Shown: piece by piece, positions 6,100 through 14,570 of the stretch
Layout of the letters: each line of letters begins with the position of its first letter
Position numbering within the stretch: position 1 is the first letter of the stretch
NCBI GenBank assembly: GCA_045539925.1
Contig: JAZQGH010000139.1
Coordinates: forward strand, 1 to 28,086
Reading direction: 5' to 3'
DNA: 28,086 bases
Source: SFWF01 sp045539925
Lineage (GTDB): Bacteria > Bacillota > Clostridia > Oscillospirales > Acutalibacteraceae
Translations under genes and position numbers: made by a program
Notes under the pieces: model-generated
Told to the model about the DNA's origin: nothing
Seen by the model: only the letters and a program-made list of their open reading frames with translations
Database searches by the model: none

Positions 6100-7740
6100 A
6101 TGGCAAAAGAAATTATTTTCGGCGAAGAGGCTCGTAAAGCCCTTCAGGCAGGCGTTGATAAAATCGCAGACGCAGTAAAGGTAACCCTTGGACCCAAGGG
6201 CAGAAATGCAGTGCTCGAGCGCAGCTACGGCGCACCCCTTATTACAAACGACGGTGTTACTATCGCAAAAGAGGTAGAACTTGACAATCCTTTCGAGAAT
6301 ATGGGCGCACAGCTTGTAAAAGAGGTTGCTACCAAAACCAACGACTGTGCAGGTGACGGTACTACTACCGCAACAGTACTCGCACAGGCTCTTATCTTAG
6401 AGGGTATGAAGAATGTTGCCGCTGGTGCAAACCCCATGGTAGTTAAAAAGGGCATAAAAAAGGCTGTTGATACCGCAGTTGCTACCGTTATTTCTAACTC
6501 TAAAAAGGTAAGCGGTACCGCTGATATCGAGCGTGTTGCTACCGTATCTGCAGGGGATAACTTCGTAGGTAAGCTTATTGCTGAGGCTATGGAAAAGGTC
6601 TCTGCAGACGGAGTTATTACTGTAGAAGAGTCCAAAACTGCCGAAACCTACAGCGAGGTTGTTGAGGGTATGCAGTTCGACCGCGGATATATTACCCCCT
6701 ATATGGTTACCGATACCGATAAGATGGAGGCTGTTATCGACGATGCTTACATCCTTATCACCGATAAGAAAATCTCCTCCATTCAGGATATTCTTCCTGT
6801 ACTTGAGCAGATAGTTCAGGCAGGCAAAAAGCTCGTTATCATTGCTGAGGATATTGAGGGAGAGGCACTTTCTACCCTTATCGTCAACAAGCTTCGCGGA
6901 ACCTTCGTTTGCGTAGGTGTTAAGGCTCCCGGCTTTGGCGACAGAAGAAAAGAAATGCTTCAGGACATCGCAATCCTTACAGGCGGTGAGGTCATCACAG
7001 AAGAACTCGGTCTCGACCTTAAAGAGACCCAGATAATGCAGCTCGGCCGCGCTCGTCAGGTTAAAATCGGCAAAGAAAACACCATCATTGTTGACGGTGC
7101 AGGCAATCCCGATGCTATTAAAGACCGCGTTGCTCAGATAAAAAATCAGGTTGCAGTTACCACCAGCGAGTTCGACCGCGAAAAGCTTAACGAGCGTCTT
7201 GCTAAGCTTGCAGGCGGTGTCGCCGTTATTAAGGTCGGTGCAGCTACCGAGGTAGAGATGAAGGAGCAGAAGCTTCGCATTGAGGATGCTCTTGCTGCAA
7301 CCAAGGCAGCGGTTGAAGAGGGAATAGTTGCAGGCGGCGGTACAGCCCTTGTCAACGCAATTCCTTCTGTTCAGGCACTCCTTAACGAGACTGACGGAGA
7401 CGAAAAGACAGGAGTTAAGATAGTTCTTAAGGCTCTTGAGGCTCCCATCCGTCAGATTGCATTTAACGCAGGACTCGAAGGCTCTGTAATTATCGATAAG
7501 ATCGTTGCAGACGGAAAGGCAAACTTCGGCTTCGACGCATATAACGAAACCTATGTTGATATGATTGAAGCAGGAATTGTAGACCCCACAAAGGTTACCC
7601 GTTCTGCTCTCCAGAATGCCGCATCGGTAGCATCTATGGTACTCACCACCGAAACCCTTGTTGCCGAAAACAAGGAAGATGCTAAGGCTAACAAAGCAGC
7701 CGCAGCAGCTGCAGCAGCCGCAGGCGGCGGAATGTACTAA
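6100..7740 (+). CDS. groEL: Chaperonin GroEL
   Basis: A 546-residue cpn60 of standard length. It shows the ATP-binding TLGPKGRN (about 30-37) and GDGTTTATVLAQ (about 85-96), the apical-domain substrate-binding stretch in the middle, the equatorial VEEGIVAGGGTAL near 400, and a C-terminal alanine run leading to GGGMY, close to the usual GGM-rich tail. It forms the double-ring folding machine with GroES. Ribosome binding site AGGAGG lies just upstream. Codon choice is strongly biased towards CTT/CTC, GTT and GCA/GCT, as expected of a highly expressed gene. Confidence 0.99.
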   Translation: MAKEIIFGEEARKALQAGVDKIADAVKVTLGPKGRNAVLERSYGAPLITNDGVTIAKEVELDNPFENMGAQLVKEVATKTNDCAGDGTTTATVLAQALILEGMKNVAAGANPMVVKKGIKKAVDTAVATVISNSKKVSGTADIERVATVSAGDNFVGKLIAEAMEKVSADGVITVEESKTAETYSEVVEGMQFDRGYITPYMVTDTDKMEAVIDDAYILITDKKISSIQDILPVLEQIVQAGKKLVIIAEDIEGEALSTLIVNKLRGTFVCVGVKAPGFGDRRKEMLQDIAILTGGEVITEELGLDLKETQIMQLGRARQVKIGKENTIIVDGAGNPDAIKDRVAQIKNQVAVTTSEFDREKLNERLAKLAGGVAVIKVGAATEVEMKEQKLRIEDALAATKAAVEEGIVAGGGTALVNAIPSVQALLNETDGDEKTGVKIVLKALEAPIRQIAFNAGLEGSVIIDKIVADGKANFGFDAYNETYVDMIEAGIVDPTKVTRSALQNAASVASMVLTTETLVAENKEDAKANKAAAAAAAAAGGGMY

Positions 7741-7749
7741 ATTAAGAAA

Positions 7750-7787
7750 CCAAGCCCGAAGGATGTCCTTCGGGCTTGGCTTTTATT
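7750..7787 (+). terminator. Rho-independent terminator after groEL
   Basis: CCAAGCCCGAAGG pairs with CCTTCGGGCTTGG (loop ATGT), followed by CTTTTATTT. A strong, isolated terminator closing the groESL operon. Confidence 0.95.
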
Positions 7788-7790
7788 TCG

Positions 7791-7816
7791 TAGGGCGCGA
7801 CGTCCTCGACACGCCG
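7791..7816 (+). repeat. Degenerate GC-rich intergenic repeat
   Basis: A TAGGGCGCGACG-TCCTCGACACGCCG stretch stands out from the A/T-rich spacer. It resembles the short GTAGGGGCG...CCTCG...CGCCCG palindromic repeats common in clostridial intergenic DNA but is imperfect. Only one copy is visible in the window. Confidence 0.35.
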
Positions 7817-7904
7817 TGAAACACCTGAATTTTGCAGAAAACGAAACGGATACCGTTGGTGACAGTTTCTCCCACCCCGAATAAAAAAATCAAAACAAAA
7901 ACTA

Positions 7905-7933
7905 TTGCATAAATCTTACCAAAATAGTATAAT
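7905..7933 (+). promoter_or_regulatory. Sigma-A promoter of the tepA-ftsK genes
   Basis: TTGCAT (7905-7910), 17-base spacer, perfect TATAAT (7928-7933). The ribosome binding site TTGGAGG for the next gene lies about 45 bases further. Confidence 0.88.
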
Positions 7934-7989
7934 AAAATATGTATTATGTAAATCAATCTTCAAATACTACTGATATTGGAGGTTGTTTT

Positions 7990-8697
7990 ATGAATACAAA
8001 TAATTTTTGCGTAAATAATGAGGTTTCCGAGGACGAAGGAAGCAGTCTGTTCGATCAGATTAAGGAATGTGCATCGGTCACTGCGTCAGATGGAAAGCAT
8101 ACCATACAGTGCCTTACGGTAATAGGGGAGATAGAGGGTCATATTGTTTCCTCTTCTCAGAATAAAACTACCAAGTACGAGCATATAATCCCTCAGCTTG
8201 TTGCCATTGAAGAAAGCAACGAAATTCAGGGATTGCTCGTAATCCTTAACACAGTAGGCGGAGATGTAGAGGCGGGTCTTGCCATTGCAGAGCTTATTGC
8301 AGGTATGAATAAGCCAACAGTGTCCTTGGTTTTGGGCGGTGCACACTCTATAGGAATTCCCTTGAGTGTTGCGGCAAAAAAATCTTTTATCGTGCCCAGC
8401 GCTACAATGACGGTCCACCCTGTTCGAATGACAGGGATGGTGCTTGGCGTTCCTCAGATGCTTCGCCACTTTGAGCGTATTCAGGACAGGATAATAGCCT
8501 TCGTTACCAAAAATTCCGAAATCACAAAGGAAAAATTCTCATCTCTTATGATGAATGTGGGCGAAATGGTAAATGATGTAGGCTCGATTTTAGACGGAGA
8601 AAAAGCCGTAGAGGTAGGTCTTATTGACAATATCGGCAGCCTTTCGGATGCGATAGATACGCTTTATAAAATGATAGACGAGCAGGGTGCGGAGTAG
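7990..8697 (+). CDS. tepA: ClpP-family serine protease, TepA-like
   Basis: A 235-residue member of the ClpP/crotonase-fold peptidases of the TepA (translocation-enhancing protein) group. Visible are LNTVGGDVEAG (oxyanion-hole glycines, about 87-96), the nucleophile in GGAHSIG (Ser120) and a histidine in TVHPVR (His143), a spacing close to ClpP Ser98-His123; the third residue is less clear. The N-terminal 35 residues are acidic and variable. An in-frame ATG at 7939 is rejected: it lies 5 bases after the -10 box, and TTGGAGG at 7976-7982 fits the ATG at 7990. Lying directly ahead of the spoIIIE/ftsK gene, as in B. subtilis (tepA-spoIIIE), supports the call. Confidence 0.88.
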   Translation: MNTNNFCVNNEVSEDEGSSLFDQIKECASVTASDGKHTIQCLTVIGEIEGHIVSSSQNKTTKYEHIIPQLVAIEESNEIQGLLVILNTVGGDVEAGLAIAELIAGMNKPTVSLVLGGAHSIGIPLSVAAKKSFIVPSATMTVHPVRMTGMVLGVPQMLRHFERIQDRIIAFVTKNSEITKEKFSSLMMNVGEMVNDVGSILDGEKAVEVGLIDNIGSLSDAIDTLYKMIDEQGAE

Positions 8698-8740
8698 TCG
8701 GCACCCTGATACATAAAATTTTAAGGAGAGTACATAGAAA

Positions 8741-11122
8741 ATGGCGGGTAAAAAAGGCTCAACCACTAAAAAAACAAACGGCAGAAGTGCCCCTAAAAAA
8801 AGCAGTCACAGCGCGGGTGTTTCCCTTGCGTTGTTTGCTGTTTCGCTGTTTATTCTTGCGGTTGTTTTCATACCTGGCGAGAATCTGTGGAACCAGATGA
8901 GAAACTTCTTTTTTGGGCTTTTCGGCGTTTTAACTTATGTTTTCCCATTTTTCCTCATAGCACTTTCGGTTTTCCACGCACTTGACAGACTTAAAGGTAT
9001 AGTGATTATCAGATTTGTTGAAACAGGCGCTTTAGGGCTTCTTGTGGGCGGATGTATTGACCTTTTTCTCCCCCGCGGAGAAGAGACCTTTGTAGAGCAT
9101 CTTTCGGCTGTTTACACTAGCGGCGCACTGCTTAAAAGCAGCGGATTTTTCGGCGGTATCGTAGGTCAGCCTATATATCTTGCCTTTGGTAAGGTTGGCG
9201 CACTTGTAACTGTATTTTTACTCATTTTCGTGCTTGTTATGGTGATAACAGGTACATCACTTATAACCCTTTTCAAAAAAATGCAAAGCTCAGCAAAATC
9301 TGTGCAGAACTCTTATAAAGAGTTCCGCGATACCGTAGAGGAGCAGCGTGCACGTCGTGCCGAGCAGGTGGATATTCCTCTTGATGACCCTGTAAAGTCA
9401 GACCTTGATACTGCGGGTATGAGTGATAAACAGCGCAAGGTAATAAGTGCATATAAGGATATTGATATTGCTGTAGAAAACGACACTTTCGGGGAAGATA
9501 CTGCCGAAGAAATGAGCAGTGTGACGGTAGAAGAGGCTCTAAGCGAGGCTAAAAAAGAGTCGGTAACAGAAGATGCATCTGACGATAAGACAAAAGAAAA
9601 CACAGAGGATGTTTCTGCTGAGATAGATAGAGAAAACATTGCTATGGAGCAAGAGGAGTACAAATTCCCGCCTATCGAGCTGCTTAAGGAAATTACTTCA
9701 CAAAGTCCTGCAGCTCAACGGGCAGAGCATGAAAGCACTGCACAGCGTCTTGTTGACACCTTAAAGAGCTTCGGCGTTGAGACCCGAATAGTAGATATTT
9801 CAAGAGGTCCCACCGTTACCCGTTATGAACTCCAGCCCAGCTCGGGTGTAAAGATAAGTAAAATTACCAATCTTGCTGATGATATTGCTTTAAATCTCGC
9901 CACTGCAGGCGTGCGTATTGAGGCGCCTATCCCCAACAAGGCGGCAGTAGGTATCGAAGTGCCCAATAAGGCAAGTAATGTGGTGCATATCCGCGAAATG
10001 CTCGAATCCTCAGCCTTCACAGGCTCCAAGAGTAAGCTTACCGTTGCGCTGGGTAAGGATATAGGCGGCAATGCCATCGTGGGTGATATTTCCAAAATGC
10101 CTCACGGACTTATTGCAGGTGCAACAGGCTCAGGTAAATCGGTATGCATCAATTCTATAATAATGAGTATTCTCTATAAAGCCCGTCCCGATGAGGTCAA
10201 GCTTATTATGGTCGACCCCAAGGTGGTAGAGCTTGGAATTTATAACGGAATTCCCCATCTGCTTCTTCCCGTTGTTACCGATCCTCGCAAGGCTGCAAGT
10301 ACCCTGAGCTGGGCGGTAAGTGAGATGGAAAAACGCTATCAGATGTTTGCCGCAAGCGGTGTCCGCGACCTTGACGGATATAACCGTGTCGCACAGGCAG
10401 ATCCCGATATGATAACCCTTCCCCGAATCGTTATCATAGTAGACGAGCTTGCTGACCTTATGATGACCGCACCTAAAGAGGTTGAAGATTCCATTAACCG
10501 TATCGCCGCCAAGGCACGTGCCGCAGGAATGCACCTTATAATTGCTACCCAGCGTCCTTCTGTAGATGTTGTTACAGGTGTTATTAAGGCGAATATTCCG
10601 TCACGAATAGCTTTTGCCGTTTCTTCTCAGATTGATAGCCGTACCATTCTCGATACAGCAGGTGCAGAAAAGCTTCTGGGCCGCGGAGATATGCTGTTTA
10701 GTCCTGTAGGGGCAACAAAACCTGCAAGAATTCAGGGCTGTTTCGTAAGTGACGATGAGGTCGAGGCGGTCGTAGACTTTATTAAGGGACGTCACAATAC
10801 AGAGTACGACAGCGAGATTATGGAAGATATCGAAAACCGCGCTATGGCTAACAGTAAGGATAAGGGTGCTTCAAACGGAGGCTCTGACGAGCTCAAGGAT
10901 ACCGATCCTATGCTTCAGCCCGCTATAGAGTTTGTTGTAGAAAGCGGTCAGGCATCCACTTCAATGCTCCAGAGAAGACTTAAACTAGGTTATGCCCGTG
11001 CAGCGCGCATAATGGACATTATGTCTGAAATGGGTATTATCGGTCCATATAATGGCGCAAAGCCTCGCGAAGTCCTTATGACAAAAGAACAGCTTATGGA
11101 AATGAAGGCAGGACAGGAATAA
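8741..11122 (+). CDS. ftsK: DNA translocase FtsK/SpoIIIE
   Basis: A 793-residue septal DNA pump that moves chromosomes into daughter cells or the forespore. Four hydrophobic segments lie at about 26-46, 53-80, 87-110 and 138-178. An acidic, low-complexity linker (about 215-305) follows, then the alpha and beta motor domains with Walker A GATGSGKS (460-467), Walker B IVIIVDELADLM and the RIAFAVSSQIDSRTILD region. The C-terminal winged-helix gamma domain (about 725-790) contains LQRRLKLGYARAARIMD, the part that reads polar DNA motifs. The ATG follows AAGGAGAG. Length matches SpoIIIE (787). Whether it serves vegetative division, sporulation or both cannot be told. Confidence 0.97.
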   Translation: MAGKKGSTTKKTNGRSAPKKSSHSAGVSLALFAVSLFILAVVFIPGENLWNQMRNFFFGLFGVLTYVFPFFLIALSVFHALDRLKGIVIIRFVETGALGLLVGGCIDLFLPRGEETFVEHLSAVYTSGALLKSSGFFGGIVGQPIYLAFGKVGALVTVFLLIFVLVMVITGTSLITLFKKMQSSAKSVQNSYKEFRDTVEEQRARRAEQVDIPLDDPVKSDLDTAGMSDKQRKVISAYKDIDIAVENDTFGEDTAEEMSSVTVEEALSEAKKESVTEDASDDKTKENTEDVSAEIDRENIAMEQEEYKFPPIELLKEITSQSPAAQRAEHESTAQRLVDTLKSFGVETRIVDISRGPTVTRYELQPSSGVKISKITNLADDIALNLATAGVRIEAPIPNKAAVGIEVPNKASNVVHIREMLESSAFTGSKSKLTVALGKDIGGNAIVGDISKMPHGLIAGATGSGKSVCINSIIMSILYKARPDEVKLIMVDPKVVELGIYNGIPHLLLPVVTDPRKAASTLSWAVSEMEKRYQMFAASGVRDLDGYNRVAQADPDMITLPRIVIIVDELADLMMTAPKEVEDSINRIAAKARAAGMHLIIATQRPSVDVVTGVIKANIPSRIAFAVSSQIDSRTILDTAGAEKLLGRGDMLFSPVGATKPARIQGCFVSDDEVEAVVDFIKGRHNTEYDSEIMEDIENRAMANSKDKGASNGGSDELKDTDPMLQPAIEFVVESGQASTSMLQRRLKLGYARAARIMDIMSEMGIIGPYNGAKPREVLMTKEQLMEMKAGQE

Positions 11123-12034
11123 TTGGATAACGGCAAGATAACTAAGTACAAACGGCTACTTGCCATTTGTATAGCGGCACTTGTTCTGTTTGTGGCTTTC
11201 TTTTGCTTTTCCGACTATCGCGATTTTCCTTCTCTTAAATACTTTCTTACCCAAAGCCGTATTAGTATAGATCCCGAAGAAGATTTTGTTAGGTTTATAG
11301 ATGTGGGTCAAGGTGACAGTATACTTATCAGCAGCAATGGCTATCACGCTCTTATCGACTTTGGAAATCAAAGTGATTTCGGAAACGAACTGCTTGATTC
11401 TTTGCGTTCTTACGGAGTAACCGAGCTTGACTGTGTTATTATTTCCCATTACGATACCGATCACGTAGGCGGAGCGGCAAAGATAATAGGGGCGTTAGAG
11501 GTTTATCACGCACTTCTGCCCGAGCAGTACGATAGGGGAGAGTCGTCCTTTGATGACCTGCAGTATGCCTTGGAAAACAATGAGACAACGGTCTATCCTG
11601 CTAAGGTCGGAATGGTGGTAAATATCGGCGAGTTTGAGATAACCTTGCTCAACTATAACCGCGATGCGGATAACGAAAATGATAAGTCGCTTGTGCTTAT
11701 GGCAGAAATAGAGGGCAGAAAGTTTCTCTTTACGGGAGACGCTGGAGTCGAAATCGAAAAGCAGCTTTTAAATGATAATATAAATGTCGATTGCGATGTT
11801 CTTAAAGCAGCACATCACGGCAGCCGTAACTCTAACAGTAAGGAGTTTATAGCTGCTGCCTCTCCAAGCTTTGGCGTGATTTCGGTAGGGTCCTCAAATC
11901 AGTACGGACACCCCCACGAAGAGGTGCTTAGCAATCTCACAGAGGTGGGCGCAAAAATATACCGCACCGACCGTTCGGGAGATATTACCTTTAAAATTGA
12001 AGACGGAAATATCAAAGTCGAAACAGAATATTAA
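11123..12034 (+). CDS. Membrane-anchored ComEC/Rec2-like metallo-beta-lactamase-fold hydrolase
   Basis: A 303-residue protein: one N-terminal transmembrane helix (about 11-29), then a metallo-beta-lactamase domain of the ComEC C-terminal type: FIDVGQGDSILI (59-69), the zinc motif SHYDTDHVGG (108-117), FLFTGDAG and AAHHGSRNSN. The DNA channel part of ComEC is absent, so this is a stand-alone, outward-facing hydrolase, probably acting on a phosphodiester in DNA, nucleotides or teichoic-acid-like substrates; the substrate is not known. It starts with TTG directly after the ftsK stop, with AGGACAGGA inside the end of ftsK as ribosome site, so it is coupled to ftsK. No other competence gene lies nearby. 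Confidence 0.85.
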   Translation: MDNGKITKYKRLLAICIAALVLFVAFFCFSDYRDFPSLKYFLTQSRISIDPEEDFVRFIDVGQGDSILISSNGYHALIDFGNQSDFGNELLDSLRSYGVTELDCVIISHYDTDHVGGAAKIIGALEVYHALLPEQYDRGESSFDDLQYALENNETTVYPAKVGMVVNIGEFEITLLNYNRDADNENDKSLVLMAEIEGRKFLFTGDAGVEIEKQLLNDNINVDCDVLKAAHHGSRNSNSKEFIAAASPSFGVISVGSSNQYGHPHEEVLSNLTEVGAKIYRTDRSGDITFKIEDGNIKVETEY

Positions 12035-12040
12035 ATGATA

Positions 12041-12075
12041 AAGGCTTTCTCAAAAAAGCGAGAAAGCCTTTTAAA
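12041..12075. terminator. Bidirectional terminator between convergent genes
   Basis: AAGGCTTTCTC (12041-12051) pairs with GAGAAAGCCTT (12060-12070), followed by TTTTAAAA. It serves the ComEC-like gene from the left and the DUF378 gene from the right. Confidence 0.85.
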
Positions 12076-12113
12076 AATATGTATGGACAACCCTTGCAGT
12101 TGTCCGCAAAAAT

Positions 12114-12317
12114 CTATTCGTGTGTTCTGCCGTTATCTCTGAAAAGAAGAGAAATACACCAGATACCCGCAAGCGCAATTACAGAATAGATTATTCTGCT
12201 TACGATCGCGTCTTGTCCGCCGAACAACCAGGCAACCAGGTCAAACTCGAAAATACCGACGAGACCCCAGTTGAGCGAGCCAAGTATGGAAAGGATCAAA
12301 CAGATTTTATCAAGCAT
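12114..12317 (-). CDS. DUF378 (YuzA-like) small membrane protein
   Basis: A 67-residue protein with two transmembrane helices (about 5-25 and 41-59) and the DUF378 signature LGSLNWGLVGIFEFDLV between them, then a polar tail. Function is unknown; such proteins are common in Bacillota and are thought to be small envelope proteins. It is the only minus-strand gene in the window. On that strand AAAGGAGTTGATAAA precedes the ATG, a good ribosome site. Its leader has a small hairpin (12335-12350). Confidence 0.9.
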   Translation of the reverse strand: MLDKICLILSILGSLNWGLVGIFEFDLVAWLFGGQDAIVSRIIYSVIALAGIWCISLLFRDNGRTHE

Positions 12318-12360
12318 TTTATCAACTCCTTTTGAAGGTATTATTACCTTAAAATAAAAA

Positions 12361-12390
12361 ATTATTCAAATTTTAAAAAAGTCTTGACAA
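12361..12390 (-). promoter_or_regulatory. Candidate promoter of the DUF378 gene
   Basis: On the minus strand TTGTCA (complement of 12385-12390) is 18 bases from AATAAT (complement of 12361-12366). Its -35 box overlaps the -35 of the tRNA promoter on the other strand, so the two back-to-back promoters would compete for polymerase. Confidence 0.5.
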
Positions 12391-12412
12391 AATGAAAGGT
12401 ATAATATATAAT
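12384..12412 (+). promoter_or_regulatory. Sigma-A promoter of tRNA-Thr
   Basis: Consensus TTGACA (12384-12389), 17-base spacer, consensus TATAAT (12407-12412); the tRNA starts 24 bases later. This is the strongest match to the sigma-A consensus in the window. Confidence 0.92.
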
Positions 12413-12436
12413 ACAATTCGTTGCAAAACTAAATAT

Positions 12437-12512
12437 GCTGCTATGGCTCAGGTGGTAGAGCACATCCTTGGTAAGGATGAGGTCACCAGTTCGAATCTGG
12501 TTAGCAGCTCCA
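12437..12512 (+). tRNA. tRNA-Thr (anticodon GGT)
   Basis: A 76-base cloverleaf with CCA encoded. Acceptor GCTGCTA pairs with TAGCAGC; the anticodon stem CATCC/GGATG holds the loop TTGGTAA, giving anticodon GGT (reads ACC/ACT); the T-arm CCAGT-TCGAATC-TGG is canonical. It has its own promoter and terminator, so it is a single-gene unit. No att-like duplication of its 3' end was seen downstream. Confidence 0.97.
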
Positions 12513-12513
12513 A

Positions 12514-12550
12514 AAACAACAAGCACTAAAATCAGTGCTTGTTGTTTTTC
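12514..12550 (+). terminator. Rho-independent terminator of tRNA-Thr
   Basis: AAACAACAAGCACT pairs with AGTGCTTGTTGTTT around loop AAAATC; TTTC follows. The 14-bp stem starts two bases after the tRNA CCA end. Confidence 0.88.
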
Positions 12551-12811
12551 TATAACGAATACTACCGGCAGTGCAGATAGTTATGATTTTCCACCTTGTG
12601 CTTTATAGTCTGTTACCTGATTATCAGCTTAACTGCTCTCATTCTTAAGCGTAGCTCAAGTTGGTGAATATGCGTTTGGAACGCGTGAAAAATCAAAAGG
12701 TTAAACTTTTAGCAAAAAAATTCATTATTTAAACCTGTTATTAGCTATGTTTTTATTGACTTATTACTTTAATTTATGGTAATATTATGGCGTTGCTTAT
12801 AATGATTTTTA
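12551..12811. other. A/T-rich intergenic region without a recognised gene
   Basis: About 260 bases between the tRNA terminator and the lctP promoter. There is no credible ORF, only a weak hairpin GCGTT-TGG-AACGC (12672-12684) and A/T-rich sequence. No known RNA motif is recognised. Confidence 0.6.
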
Positions 12812-12840
12812 TTGGTAACAACCTAACATATTTGTATAAT
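12812..12840 (+). promoter_or_regulatory. Candidate promoter of lctP
   Basis: TTGGTA (12812-12817), 17-base spacer, perfect TATAAT (12835-12840). It leaves an A/T-rich leader of about 85 bases before the start codon. Confidence 0.75.
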
Positions 12841-12932
12841 ATTTGAGTAATATATATGGAAATATAAAAAATGTTTTATGATGTGTGCTATGGTTTTGTG
12901 TAAAATTTTTTAGAAGAAGAGATGAGTGTTTT

Positions 12933-14570
12933 ATGTTAGCGATTTTGGCGTTTGTGCCCATTCTTTTAACACTAATTTTAATGTTGGTGTTTAACCTGCA
13001 CGCAAAATGGAGTTTGTTGCTTTCTTTTTGTGTTGCTTTTGTACTTAGTTTTGCTTTTTGGAAAATCGACATTGTGGAACTATTAGCAGGCTCGGTTTTC
13101 GGTATGCTAAACTCTATGGATGTTTTGATTATTATTTTAGGTGCAATTCTTGTTATGAACACCTTAAAGGCGTCTGGTGCAACCGCAGCAATTAACCGTG
13201 GATTTATGAACATCTGCCCTGATAAGCGTGTGCAGGCTTGCATAATAGGTTTTTCCTTTTGTTCCTTTATTGAAGCCGCAGCAGGCTTCGGCACACCTGC
13301 AGCTCTTGCAGGTCCGTTACTTGTTTGCCTTGGTTTTCCACCGCTTGCCGCCGCTATGATTACCTTGATTTTTGACTCAACTGCGGTTTCTTTCGGTGCG
13401 GTAGGAACACCTGTAACTGCGGCTTTAAATCTTCTGGGGTTGTCGGGAGATAAAACTTTTGTTGCAGAGTTCTCTTTTTGGACTGCTGTTCCGCACGCTA
13501 TTGTAAGCACCTTTTTGCCGCTAATTGTTCTTATGATGGCAACTAAACTATTCGGCAAAGAGAAGTCTTTTAAACCTGCATTAGAGGCGGCACCGTTTGC
13601 AATATTCACAGGTTTGTCTTTTTCAATACCGATGTTGTTAGTTGCAATTTTGGTTGGATATGAGTTTGCTTCACTAATCGCCGCGTTAATTTCTATTGCG
13701 ATTACGGTGGTTGCCGCAAAATATAAATTCTTGGTTCCTAAAAAAACATGGGACTTTGGTGACCCTTCGAAGTGGAATAAAGATTGGTTGGCTACTAGCG
13801 AGGTTTCACCAATGGCTGAATCAAAAATGTCGCTTGTCAAGGCGTGGGTACCTTATTTGCTAATAGCTTTGATTCTTGTTATAACACGCATTCCACAGTT
13901 GGGCATAAAGGACTTGCTAACGAGTGGTGCGCCTTTTGTTTTAAAAATCAACAATTTGTTTGGCTTCGATAATTTAGATTGGAGTTTAAAATGGGCGTAT
14001 CTTCCGGGAACCTTCTTTGTACTTGTTTCTTTCATCACCAATATTATACATAAAATGAATAAGGAACAGGTTAAAAACGCGTGGAAAGATACTTTAAAAC
14101 AGGTTTCGGGCGCGGCAATGGCTTTAATTTTTGGCCTTGCACTTGTTGAGATTATGAAATATAAAAACGCGTCGGGACTTAGCATGATGGATGAAATGGC
14201 AAATACTCTTGCAAAAGTTGGTAAAGATTTGTATATCTTCATTTCTCCATTTATTGGTGTTTTGGGCGCCTTTGTTTCGGGTTCTGCAACTGTTTCTATG
14301 AATTTATTTACAAATCTACAATATAATACCGCTTTGGTGCTTGAGCTACCTGCTGTATATGTTATTTCCATGCAGTGTGTTGGCGGTGCAGTTGGTAATA
14401 TGGTGTGCATAAACAATGCTGTTGCGGCGAGTGCTACCATTGGTATCACCGGAAAAGAGGGTAAACTGATAAAAACAAACGCAATACCTATGGTTATTTA
14501 CACGCTTTGTACGGCAGCATTCTTCTATATTATTACATTGCTTGGTGTATTGCCAAGCGTAATATCTTAA
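12933..14570 (+). CDS. lctP: L-lactate permease (LctP/LldP family)
   Basis: A 545-residue polytopic membrane transporter, near the usual 550 of the lactate permease family (proton-coupled lactate/glycolate uptake). Roughly a dozen hydrophobic segments are seen. Family-like stretches are FSFCSFIEAAAGFGTPAALAGPLLV (about 94-118), AVSFGAVGTPV near 147 and, near the C-terminus, FVSGSATVSMN and GGAVGNMVCINN. The ATG at 12933 has GAGATGAG ahead; an in-frame ATG at 12885 lacks a ribosome site. Leucine is often TTG/TTA and Phe TTT, unlike the CTT/CTC-rich neighbours, hinting at a different history. No lactate dehydrogenase or regulator is beside it; a repeat element begins at its stop codon. Confidence 0.93.
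   Translation: MLAILAFVPILLTLILMLVFNLHAKWSLLLSFCVAFVLSFAFWKIDIVELLAGSVFGMLNSMDVLIIILGAILVMNTLKASGATAAINRGFMNICPDKRVQACIIGFSFCSFIEAAAGFGTPAALAGPLLVCLGFPPLAAAMITLIFDSTAVSFGAVGTPVTAALNLLGLSGDKTFVAEFSFWTAVPHAIVSTFLPLIVLMMATKLFGKEKSFKPALEAAPFAIFTGLSFSIPMLLVAILVGYEFASLIAALISIAITVVAAKYKFLVPKKTWDFGDPSKWNKDWLATSEVSPMAESKMSLVKAWVPYLLIALILVITRIPQLGIKDLLTSGAPFVLKINNLFGFDNLDWSLKWAYLPGTFFVLVSFITNIIHKMNKEQVKNAWKDTLKQVSGAAMALIFGLALVEIMKYKNASGLSMMDEMANTLAKVGKDLYIFISPFIGVLGAFVSGSATVSMNLFTNLQYNTALVLELPAVYVISMQCVGGAVGNMVCINNAVAASATIGITGKEGKLIKTNAIPMVIYTLCTAAFFYIITLLGVLPSVIS

Noticed and set aside
7741..7904. Possible small gene between groEL and tepA
   Set aside because: Only the terminator, a degenerate GC-rich repeat and A/T-rich spacer are seen; no start codon with ribosome site gives a credible protein.
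12437..12512. tRNA-Thr as the attachment site of an integrated island
   Set aside because: No integrase gene and no duplicate of the tRNA 3' end were found downstream in the window; only the compositional hint for lctP remains.
12809..13840. 343-residue open frame on the minus strand opposite lctP, and another at 13853-14449
   Set aside because: Both lie antisense to the clear lactate permease, have no family features and arise from its codon bias; no ribosome site or promoter fits.
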